5,780 nt of DNA from Firmicutes bacterium UBA1764 (GTDB taxonomy: Bacteria > Bacillota > Clostridia > Peptostreptococcales > Anaerovoracaceae). The notes beneath the pieces are model-generated. The model made no database searches, was not told the origin of the DNA, and saw nothing but the letters and a program-made list of their open reading frames with translations. Where the stretch lies: contig DCHA01000068.1 of assembly GCA_002315535.1 (NCBI GenBank), positions 1 through 5,780 of the forward strand, written 5' to 3'. A program made the position numbers and the translations under genes. Every line of letters begins with the position of its first letter. Within the stretch, counting starts at the first letter, position 1. Below, piece by piece: positions 1 through 5,664 of the stretch.

Positions 1-366
1 GCAGGTATGGCAATCTATGATACTATGCAGCTTATCAAGCCGCAGGTATCTACTATCTGTATAGGAATGGCCGCATCAATGGCTGCCTTTCTTCTTGCCG
101 CAGGCGAAAAGGGAAAGCGCTATGTTCTTCCAAATGCCGAAGTTATGATCCATCAGCCACTTGGAGGAACCCAGGGACAGGCTGAGGATATCAAGATTCA
201 TGCGGAGCATATACTTAAAATCAGAGAAAAGATGAATAAAATTCTTGCCCAGAATACAGGCAAGGATGTTGATACAATTGCGAAGGATACAGACAGAGAC
301 AATTATCTCAGCGCCGAGGAGGCAGTTGAGTATGGTCTCGTCGATAAGATAGTAGGGAAGAGATAG
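1..366 (+). CDS. clpP: ATP-dependent Clp protease proteolytic subunit ClpP (5' truncated by window)
   Basis: ClpP is the self-compartmentalised serine peptidase of the cytosolic Clp complex. Its tetradecamer degrades substrates that ClpX or other Clp ATPases unfold and feed in. The frame is open from base 1, and the first visible residues (AG then MAIYDTMQ) match the interior of ClpP, so the Met at base 7 is internal and roughly the first 75 residues lie outside the window. All three catalytic residues are visible with family spacing: Ser in GMAASM (codon 76-78), His in MIHQPLGG (codon 151-153, 25 residues later) and Asp in DTDRD (codon 298-300, 49 residues after that). The C-terminal motif SAEEAVEYGLVDKI is also typical. 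The Met after the Gly, where E. coli has Gln, is usual in Firmicutes. The stop is one base before the clpX start, and the clpX ribosome binding site lies inside clpP, which fits co-transcription. Identification is secure. Confidence 0.97.
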   Translation, partial: AGMAIYDTMQLIKPQVSTICIGMAASMAAFLLAAGEKGKRYVLPNAEVMIHQPLGGTQGQAEDIKIHAEHILKIREKMNKILAQNTGKDVDTIAKDTDRDNYLSAEEAVEYGLVDKIVGKR

Positions 367-367
367 T

Positions 368-1600
368 ATGATCAATAATAATGGCGGAGAGATTTGCTGC
401 GGATTTTGCGGCAGGCCGCAAAGCCAGGTAAGAAGACTTCTTGTGGGACTTGATTCATACATTTGCGATGAATGCATCGAAGAGTGCTACAATGTAGTTA
501 AGGACGAGCTTGATGTTTTGGCAAAGAGCTCTGATATAAAGAAGGAAGAGCTTGACGTTCTGCCGACTCCGGAAGAAATATCAAGGACTCTTTCTGATTA
601 TGTAATTGGCCAGGAAAAGGCTAAGAAGCTTCTTGCCGTTGCTGTTTATAATCATTACAAGAGAATAAAGCTTTTGGATAACAATGATGTTGAAATTCAA
701 AAGAGCAATATACTTATGCTGGGACCGACAGGCTCCGGCAAGACACTGCTTGCGCAGACATTGGCAAAGCTTCTTAACGTGCCGTTTGCAATTGCAGATG
801 CAACAGCCTTAACCGAGGCCGGATACGTTGGTGAAGATGTCGAGAACATCCTTTTAAAGCTGATTCAAGCTGCTGATGGCGATATCGAAAAGGCCGAGAA
901 GGGCATCATCTATGTTGATGAAATCGATAAGATTGGTCGCAAGGGCGACAATGCGTCTATTACAAGGGATGTTTCCGGAGAAGGCGTTCAGCAGGCACTG
1001 CTCAAAATAATAGAAGGAAATGTCGCAAATGTTCCGCCTCAGGGTGGACGCAAGCATCCTCATCAGGAGTTCATTCAGTTTAATACTACAAATGTACTTT
1101 TCATTTGCGGCGGTGCTTTTGATGGGATGGATAAGATTATTCAAAACAGAATTGGAGAGAAGGTCCTTGGTTTTAACGCAGAAATCGTTTCAAAGAAGGA
1201 CAAGGATCCTCACATCCTTGACAATATACAGCAAGAAGACTTGCTTAAATTTGGTTTAATTCCGGAGTTCATCGGACGTCTTCCTGTTGTTGCTGTTTTG
1301 GAGGAGCTTTCAATTGACGCTCTTGTAAGGATTCTGAAGGAGCCGAAGAATGCAATTATCAAGCAATACCAGAAGCTTTTTGAAATGGACGGGGTAGAGC
1401 TCGAAATCGAGGACGAAGCAACGCTACGTGTTGCCGAGAAGGCTGTCGAGAAGAAACTTGGCGCAAGAGGTCTTAGGACTATACTTGAACAGGTAATGAC
1501 TGATATAATGTATGATATACCTTCTAGAAAGGATATCGCTAAGGTCATTGTAACTAAGGAAGCTATTGATGGCGGACAGCCTAAGCTTATACTGAAATAG
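368..1600 (+). CDS. clpX: ATP-dependent Clp protease ATP-binding subunit ClpX
   Basis: ClpX is a hexameric AAA+ unfoldase that recognises tagged proteins, including SsrA-tagged ones, and threads them into ClpP. The 410-residue length is normal. The N-terminal zinc domain has Cys11, Cys14, Cys33 and Cys36 in the family spacing. It is followed by the linker motif LPTPEEI (65-71) and the AAA+ module: Walker A GPTGSGKT (119-126), pore-1 loop GYVG (152-155), Walker B with Asp184-Glu185, RKH loop (228-230), arginine finger Arg304 in the PEFIGR motif, and sensor-2 Arg370 in GARGLR. A ClpP-docking tripeptide LGF (267-269) replaces the commoner IGF, so ClpP binding is expected. The ATG at 368 is preceded by GGGAAG (355-360) at good spacing. 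The gene begins one base after the clpP stop, so the protease and its partner are made from one message. No key residue is missing. Confidence 0.98.
   Translation: MINNNGGEICCGFCGRPQSQVRRLLVGLDSYICDECIEECYNVVKDELDVLAKSSDIKKEELDVLPTPEEISRTLSDYVIGQEKAKKLLAVAVYNHYKRIKLLDNNDVEIQKSNILMLGPTGSGKTLLAQTLAKLLNVPFAIADATALTEAGYVGEDVENILLKLIQAADGDIEKAEKGIIYVDEIDKIGRKGDNASITRDVSGEGVQQALLKIIEGNVANVPPQGGRKHPHQEFIQFNTTNVLFICGGAFDGMDKIIQNRIGEKVLGFNAEIVSKKDKDPHILDNIQQEDLLKFGLIPEFIGRLPVVAVLEELSIDALVRILKEPKNAIIKQYQKLFEMDGVELEIEDEATLRVAEKAVEKKLGARGLRTILEQVMTDIMYDIPSRKDIAKVIVTKEAIDGGQPKLILK
405..422 (+). other. Hairpin in the early coding region of clpX
   Basis: The sequence TTTGCGGCAGGCCGCAAA is a perfect 8-base inverted repeat around AG. 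In RNA it would most likely form a 7-bp stem with a CAGG tetraloop. It starts 37 bases after the clpX ATG, over codons of the first zinc-binding pair, and has no T-tract, so it is not a terminator. It may be a chance product of the conserved CGFCGRP peptide. A role in clpX translation is only a possibility. Confidence 0.35.
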
Positions 1601-1611
1601 GGAGAGGCTTT

Positions 1612-3918
1612 ATGATAGTAAGTATGCCTTTAATACCACTTAGGGGGCTTGTTGTTTTTCCTAATATGGTAATACATTTTGATGTTGGAAGAGAAAAATC
1701 AGTACTTGCACTGGAAAAGGCAATGCTGATTGATCAGCATGTTTTTTTGGTTACTCAAAAAGACGCTGAGACCGAGCTCCCGACAGGAAGAGATATATAT
1801 GATGTCGGTTCTGTAGTTAAGGTAAAGCAGATGCTTAAGATGCCAGGCGGTAATGTCAGGGTTCTCGTTGAGGGCTCCTACCGCGCAAGGCTTGTTAAGC
1901 TTACCTCGGAAAACCCGTACTTCATTGCTGACACTGAAGAAATCGACGAATTTGATTTAGAAGAATATGATCCGAATGTTGCCGCACTCATGCGTACTGC
2001 AAGCAGTCTCTTTGAAGAGTATATGAACAGTCGCCAGGGCAAGAACAGCGACATACTCGGAAGCATAGGCCAGCTTGACGAGCCCGGCAGAATGGCTGAT
2101 ATCATTGTTGCAAACATGGATCTTAAGATCGATGAATGCCAGAGCGTTCTTGCAACAGCTGATCACGCCGAAAGACTCAGGATGGTTATTTCCTATCTTT
2201 CAAGAGAAAACGAAATTCTCAAGATAGAGGACAAGATCTCAAATAAGGTTAAGAATCAAATGGACAAGACCCAGAGAGATTATTACCTTAGAGAGCAGAT
2301 GCGTGCAATCAGAGAAGAGCTTGGCGACGGAGAAAACTCCGAGGCCGAGGTTGAGGTCTTAAGAAATAAGCTGCATGAGCTTAAGCTCGGAGAAAAGATT
2401 GAAAAGAAGATAGACAAGGAGCTGGACAGACTTGCTCTTATGCCTGCTAATTCAGCGGATGCAAATGTAAGCCGCACATATATTGAATGGGTTCTTGATC
2501 TTCCATGGAACAATGAGTCTTTGGATGCCATTGATCTTAAAAAGGCAAGTGATGTGCTAGAGGCAGATCATTACGGTCTTGATAAGGTTAAGGAAAGAGT
2601 GCTTGAATACCTCGCTGTTCAGGCTCTGGCAAAATCGGAAAAGGGACCTATACTTTGCCTTGTTGGTCCTCCGGGAGTCGGCAAGACATCCATCGCAAAA
2701 TCAATTGCGAGAAGCGTTGGTCGTAAATTCGTCCACATGTCTCTTGGCGGCGTCAGGGACGAGGCTGAAATCAGAGGCCACAGAAGAACATACATCGGTG
2801 CAATACCCGGAAGAGTAATGACCGAAATCAAGGAATGCGAAAGCAAAAATCCTGTATTCCTCTTTGATGAGGTTGACAAGATCGGTGCAGATTTCAGGGG
2901 CGACCCGGCATCTGCGCTGCTTGAGGTTTTGGACCCTGAGCAGAACAAGGAATTCGTTGATCACTATCTTGAGGTTCCGTTTGATCTTTCCGGAGTAATG
3001 TTTATTTGCACCGCAAATACAGTTGATACTATCCCAAGGCCTCTGCTTGACAGAATGGAAGTGCTTGAGGTCTCTGGATATACTGCAGAGGAAAAGCAGA
3101 ATATCGCAAAAAAGTATCTCGTTCCAAAGCAGGTAAAGGCTCATGGCCTGAGCGCAAAGAATATCAGCATTGGTAAGAGTGCAATTAAATCATTGATTGA
3201 TTACTATACAAGAGAATCCGGTGTTCGTGGTCTCGAAAAGGAAATTGCGAACCTGTGCAGAAAGGTTGCCAGAAAGGTTGTTGAAGGCGATAATACAAAG
3301 CACAGCATCACTGATTCTAATATTGAAGAATATCTCGGAAAGAAGCGTTTCCATTTCGATAAGCTTCTTGGAAAGAATGAGGTTGGTGTTGCAACAGGTC
3401 TTGCTTGGACTGTTGTTGGCGGAGAGACCTTGTTTATAGAAACTGCCGTTCTTCCTGGCTCCGGCAAGCTGCAGCTTACGGGCCAGCTTGGTGATGTAAT
3501 GCAGGAAAGCGCAAAGGCTGCGGTTACCTACATCAGAGCTCACAGCAAGGAATACGGAATTGAAGAGGATTTCTATAAGACAAAGGATCTTCACATTCAT
3601 ATTCCTGAAGGCGCTACTCCAAAGGATGGTCCTTCCGCGGGAATTACAATGACTATGTCAGTTCTTTCTGCATTGACCGGAAGAAAGCTTCGCAAGGATA
3701 TTGCGATGACCGGAGAGATTACTCTCAGGGGCAAGGTTCTTGCAGTTGGCGGAATTAAGGAAAAGCTTCTTGCGGCGCACAGAATGGGAATAAAGAAGGT
3801 TTTACTCCCGGCAGAATGCAGCAAGGATCTTGAAGAGCTTCCAACAAGCGTCAGGGATGAAATGCAGTTTGTTTTGCTTTCGGAGATATCTGATGCTGTG
3901 AAAGAGGCTCTGATATGA
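1612..3918 (+). CDS. lon: ATP-dependent endopeptidase Lon (LonA type)
   Basis: Lon is a soluble hexameric AAA+ serine protease that degrades misfolded and selected regulatory proteins. The 768 residues cover the whole LonA layout. The N-terminal substrate-binding domain begins at PLIPLRGLVVFP and runs to about 200. A charged helical, probably coiled-coil stretch spans about 195-275. The AAA+ module has Walker A GPPGVGKT (352-359), pore loop Tyr394-Ile395, Walker B Asp419-Glu420, arginine finger Arg481 and sensor-2 Arg539. The C-terminal peptidase domain carries the Ser675-Lys718 dyad in KDGPSAG and GGIKEK, 43 residues apart as in E. coli Lon. There is no membrane segment, which excludes the archaeal LonB type. 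The ATG at 1612 follows GGAGAGG (1601-1607). An in-frame ATG at 1624 is badly spaced from it and less likely. The gene lies 11 bases after clpX and overlaps engB by 4 bases. No heat-shock operator is visible nearby, so control probably comes from upstream. Confidence 0.98.
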   Translation: MIVSMPLIPLRGLVVFPNMVIHFDVGREKSVLALEKAMLIDQHVFLVTQKDAETELPTGRDIYDVGSVVKVKQMLKMPGGNVRVLVEGSYRARLVKLTSENPYFIADTEEIDEFDLEEYDPNVAALMRTASSLFEEYMNSRQGKNSDILGSIGQLDEPGRMADIIVANMDLKIDECQSVLATADHAERLRMVISYLSRENEILKIEDKISNKVKNQMDKTQRDYYLREQMRAIREELGDGENSEAEVEVLRNKLHELKLGEKIEKKIDKELDRLALMPANSADANVSRTYIEWVLDLPWNNESLDAIDLKKASDVLEADHYGLDKVKERVLEYLAVQALAKSEKGPILCLVGPPGVGKTSIAKSIARSVGRKFVHMSLGGVRDEAEIRGHRRTYIGAIPGRVMTEIKECESKNPVFLFDEVDKIGADFRGDPASALLEVLDPEQNKEFVDHYLEVPFDLSGVMFICTANTVDTIPRPLLDRMEVLEVSGYTAEEKQNIAKKYLVPKQVKAHGLSAKNISIGKSAIKSLIDYYTRESGVRGLEKEIANLCRKVARKVVEGDNTKHSITDSNIEEYLGKKRFHFDKLLGKNEVGVATGLAWTVVGGETLFIETAVLPGSGKLQLTGQLGDVMQESAKAAVTYIRAHSKEYGIEEDFYKTKDLHIHIPEGATPKDGPSAGITMTMSVLSALTGRKLRKDIAMTGEITLRGKVLAVGGIKEKLLAAHRMGIKKVLLPAECSKDLEELPTSVRDEMQFVLLSEISDAVKEALI
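1723..1748 (+). other. Terminator-like hairpin and T-tract inside lon
   Basis: A perfect inverted repeat, ATGCTGAT-TG-ATCAGCAT (1723-1740), gives a 7-bp stem with a TTGA tetraloop. It is followed directly by G and seven T residues (1742-1748). This is the form of an intrinsic terminator, but it lies about 110 bases into the lon reading frame and encodes MLIDQHVFL. The stem has only three G-C pairs, so termination would be weak. Translating ribosomes would be expected to block folding. Function is not established. Confidence 0.35.
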
Positions 3919-4493
3919 AGGCTGAGTTTATAAGCTCCGCTGCGAAAAAGGGGCAGTACCCGGAGCTTGGACCTGTCGAAATTGCTTTCGCCGGAAGATC
4001 AAATGTCGGGAAATCATCGCTTATCAATTTGCTTACGGGCAGAAGAAAGCTCGCAAAGGTTTCTCAAAATCCGGGAAAGACAAGAACGATAAATTTCTTC
4101 CTTATAGATGATAAGTGGAGAATGGTCGACTTGCCGGGGTACGGATACGCAAAGGTTTCAAAATCTGAATCGGAAAGCTGGGGCAGGATGATGGAGGATT
4201 ATCTTGAAACGAGAGAAACTCTGAAGCTTGTTGTTCAGCTTGTGGACTGCAGGCACGAGCCCTCGGCCCAGGATAAGCAGATGTACGATTATTTGCGTTA
4301 TTATAATCTTGCCGGTCTTGTCGTTGCGACAAAGGCTGACAAGCTTTCAAAAAATGAGCTTAATAAAAACCTTGCTATGATCAGACGAGAGCTTGAGCTT
4401 GGCAAGGATGAAAAACTGGTTCCCGTTTCTGCTTTAAATAAAACAGGAGTAGACGAACTTATCAAAGAAATAGGGAGATATATCAATGACTGA
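3915..4493 (+). CDS. engB: Ribosome biogenesis GTP-binding protein EngB/YsxC (YihA family)
   Basis: This small TRAFAC-class GTPase is needed for late assembly of the 50S ribosomal subunit in bacteria such as B. subtilis, where it is called YsxC. The 192-residue length is normal. The GTPase motifs appear in order: G1 GRSNVGKS (27-34), the G2 region PGKTRTINFF (53-62) with conserved Thr residues, G3 DLPG (72-75) followed by the family-typical YGYAKVS, G4 TKAD (139-142), and G5 VSAL (171-174). The start codon shares the bases ATGA with the lon stop, and AAAGAGG (3901-3907) supplies a ribosome binding site within lon, so translation is probably coupled. The lon-engB pairing is widespread in Firmicutes. 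The 3' end overlaps hpt by 8 bases. Nothing is missing or unusual in the protein, and the family assignment is firm. Confidence 0.97.
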   Translation: MKAEFISSAAKKGQYPELGPVEIAFAGRSNVGKSSLINLLTGRRKLAKVSQNPGKTRTINFFLIDDKWRMVDLPGYGYAKVSKSESESWGRMMEDYLETRETLKLVVQLVDCRHEPSAQDKQMYDYLRYYNLAGLVVATKADKLSKNELNKNLAMIRRELELGKDEKLVPVSALNKTGVDELIKEIGRYIND

Positions 4494-5001
4494 AGAAATT
4501 CTTATTACGCAGCAACAGTTGCAGGACAAAGTAAAAGAACTCGGCGCCCAGATTACAAAGGATTACGAAGGCCAGGAGCTCTTGCTGGTTGGTATTTTAA
4601 AAGGATCTGTTCCGTTCATGGCTGATCTTATGCGTGCTATTGATCTCGAACTTGAAATCGACTTTATGCAGGTGTCAAGCTACGGCAGTGGAAAGAAGAC
4701 TTCCGGAGTTGTTAAGATTATGAAGGACCTTGATGCAGACATCACCGGTAAGAATATTTTAATCGTTGAGGATATCATTGACTCCGGCTATACATTAAAC
4801 TATCTGAAGCAGTATCTTTCAAATCGTGGATGCAAGAGTCTTAAGATTTGCACGATACTTGATAAGCCGTCCAGAAGACAGGTTGATTTAACTCCGGACT
4901 ACAGAGGCTTTGAGGTTGATGATCTCTTTATCGTCGGATACGGTCTTGATCTTGATCAGAAGCTTAGAAATTTACCATATATATCATGGATAAAAGAGTA
5001 G
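4486..5001 (+). CDS. hpt: Hypoxanthine phosphoribosyltransferase
   Basis: This cytosolic purine-salvage enzyme joins hypoxanthine (and usually guanine) to PRPP, giving IMP or GMP plus pyrophosphate. The 171 residues are typical of the bacterial family. Visible signatures are the pyrophosphate-binding loop LKGS (38-41), the flexible-loop SSYG (64-67), the PRPP-binding motif VEDIIDSGYTL (94-104) with Glu95, Asp96 and the presumed general base Asp99, purine-contacting Lys127 in LDKPSR, and FIVGYGLDLD (148-157), where Phe148 should stack on the base and Asp155 bind Mg. The ATG overlaps the end of engB by 8 bases and is preceded by AGGGAG (4472-4477), so coupling to engB is likely. In many Firmicutes hpt lies between tilS and ftsH, so its place at the end of a clp-lon-engB unit is less usual. 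Preference between hypoxanthine, guanine and xanthine cannot be settled from sequence alone. Confidence 0.96.
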   Translation: MTEEILITQQQLQDKVKELGAQITKDYEGQELLLVGILKGSVPFMADLMRAIDLELEIDFMQVSSYGSGKKTSGVVKIMKDLDADITGKNILIVEDIIDSGYTLNYLKQYLSNRGCKSLKICTILDKPSRRQVDLTPDYRGFEVDDLFIVGYGLDLDQKLRNLPYISWIKE

Positions 5002-5007
5002 TATAAT
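5002..5007 (+). promoter_or_regulatory. Possible -10 element (TATAAT) for pduL-deoC
   Basis: A perfect TATAAT begins one base after the hpt stop codon. It would place a transcript start near 5014 and leave a leader of about 54 bases before pduL. No convincing -35 element lies 16-18 bases upstream (the bases there read about ATATAT), and no TG extension precedes it. The call rests on one hexamer in AT-rich DNA and is weak. pduL could equally be reached by read-through from hpt. Confidence 0.35.
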
Positions 5008-5018
5008 AAGCTTATCTA

Positions 5019-5047
5019 TATTGCTTAGCAATAATTATTAATAATTA
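5019..5047. repeat. Two adjacent inverted repeats upstream of pduL
   Basis: The first repeat is TATTGC-TTA-GCAATA (5019-5033), a perfect 6-bp arm pair around a 3-base centre. The second is TAATTATTAATAATTA (5032-5047), a perfect 16-base palindrome that touches the first. Neither is followed by a T-tract, so neither looks like a terminator for hpt. Their place, just downstream of the candidate start site and just upstream of the ribosome binding site, would suit an operator or a structured leader. AT-rich palindromes also arise by chance, especially the second one. Confidence 0.4.
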
Positions 5048-5051
5048 ATAT

Positions 5052-5058
5052 AAGGAGG
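5052..5058 (+). promoter_or_regulatory. Strong ribosome binding site of pduL
   Basis: AAGGAGG is fully complementary to the 3' end of 16S rRNA and sits 9 bases before the ATG at 5068. It is the best ribosome binding site in the window and fixes the pduL start. It also suggests pduL is translated more strongly than the genes before it. Confidence 0.85.
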
Positions 5059-5067
5059 ACTCAAATA

Positions 5068-5637
5068 ATGGGTTACAAAGTTCCTGTTGGCGTATCCAAC
5101 AAGCATTTACATCTTTCTCAGGCTGATCTCGAAGTTCTTTTCGGAGCAGGTTATGAGCTCACATTCAAGAAGGCACTCGTACAGCCTGGTCAGTTCGCAG
5201 CTGAAGAGCAGGTTGAAGTAGTTGGTCCTAAGGGATCCGCTACAATGAGAGTTCTTGGACCGGTTCGTCCTGAAACACAGGTTGAGCTTTCCATGACAGA
5301 CGCAAGATCACTTGGTCTCAAGTGTCCGGTTAGAGAATCCGGTAAGCTTGATGGATCTCCGGCTTGCAAGCTCGTTGGACCAAAGGGTGAAGTAGAAATC
5401 AAGCAGGGAGCTATTTGCGCACTCAGACACATCCACCTCAATGACGAACAGGCTAAGGAAGCTGGCGTTGTTGATAAGGAATTTGTAAGCGTAAAGGTTG
5501 AAGGCGAAAGAGGACTCGTATTTGATCAGGTTCTTTGCAGAGTAGGATCTGCGCACTTCAAGGAAATGCACCTTGATACAGATGAAGCTAATGCTGCTGG
5601 AATCGGCAATGACGCTGTAGTAGAAATTCTTAAGTAA
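5068..5637 (+). CDS. pduL: Phosphate propanoyltransferase, PduL family
   Basis: PduL enzymes interconvert acyl-CoA plus phosphate with acyl phosphate plus CoA (EC 2.3.1.222). They act on propanoyl-CoA or acetyl-CoA and are unrelated in fold to Pta. The 189 residues show the family's duplicated pattern: VPVGVSNKHLHLS (5-17), QPGQFAAEE (39-47), TQVELSMTDAR (70-80), VGPKGEVEIKQG (103-114), RHIHL (120-124) and EMHLDTDEANAAG (166-178). The probable zinc ligands are His13, His15, His121, His123, His168 and a Glu near 73; this is inferred from known PduL structures, where two zinc ions are held by such His pairs. The protein starts directly at the catalytic core, with no N-terminal extension like the encapsulation peptides of microcompartment PduLs, so a free cytosolic enzyme is the simpler reading. 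It is 27 bases ahead of deoC, suggesting a role in turning acetaldehyde-derived acetyl-CoA into acetyl phosphate. The acyl chain preference cannot be read from sequence. Confidence 0.93.
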   Translation: MGYKVPVGVSNKHLHLSQADLEVLFGAGYELTFKKALVQPGQFAAEEQVEVVGPKGSATMRVLGPVRPETQVELSMTDARSLGLKCPVRESGKLDGSPACKLVGPKGEVEIKQGAICALRHIHLNDEQAKEAGVVDKEFVSVKVEGERGLVFDQVLCRVGSAHFKEMHLDTDEANAAGIGNDAVVEILK

Positions 5638-5664
5638 TTTAATATCATTTTATAAGGTTTGACT

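Noticed and set aside
7..9. ATG at base 7 as the start of a short ClpP
   Set aside because: The frame is open upstream, and the residues on both sides match the interior of ClpP, so this is an internal Met in a gene cut by the window edge.
506..562. Repeated ELDVL peptide in the ClpX linker (residues 47-51 and 61-65)
   Set aside because: The second copy is part of the conserved linker motif before LPTP, and the nucleotide copies have diverged. A five-residue match in a linker is weak evidence for duplication.
1201..1220. 7-bp inverted repeat (CAAGGAT and ATCCTTG) in clpX
   Set aside because: It is short, mid-gene and not followed by a T-tract, so there is no reason to assign a role.
2119..2130. 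12-base perfect palindrome GATCTTAAGATC in lon
   Set aside because: It has no loop or T-tract, lies mid-gene over ordinary codons, and is of a length found by chance in a window this size.
2701..3144. Long open frame on the minus strand opposite lon, with several others opposite clpX, lon and pduL
   Set aside because: They lie entirely within well-identified genes, show no recognisable motif or domain, and are expected from the codon bias of the sense genes.
5002..5050. Transcription terminator after hpt
   Set aside because: The 6-bp stem at 5019-5033 is short and AT-rich and is followed by mixed A and T rather than a T-tract.
5021..5051. TTGCTT and TAATAT as a promoter for pduL
   Set aside because: The spacing is 19 bases, and the implied start near 5058 would remove most of the pduL ribosome binding site from the transcript.
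628..5350. AAGCTT occurs about 14 times, roughly ten times more than expected
   Set aside because: Most copies come from the preferred codons AAG (Lys) and CTT (Leu) or similar out-of-phase combinations. There is no regular spacing or shared context to suggest a signal.
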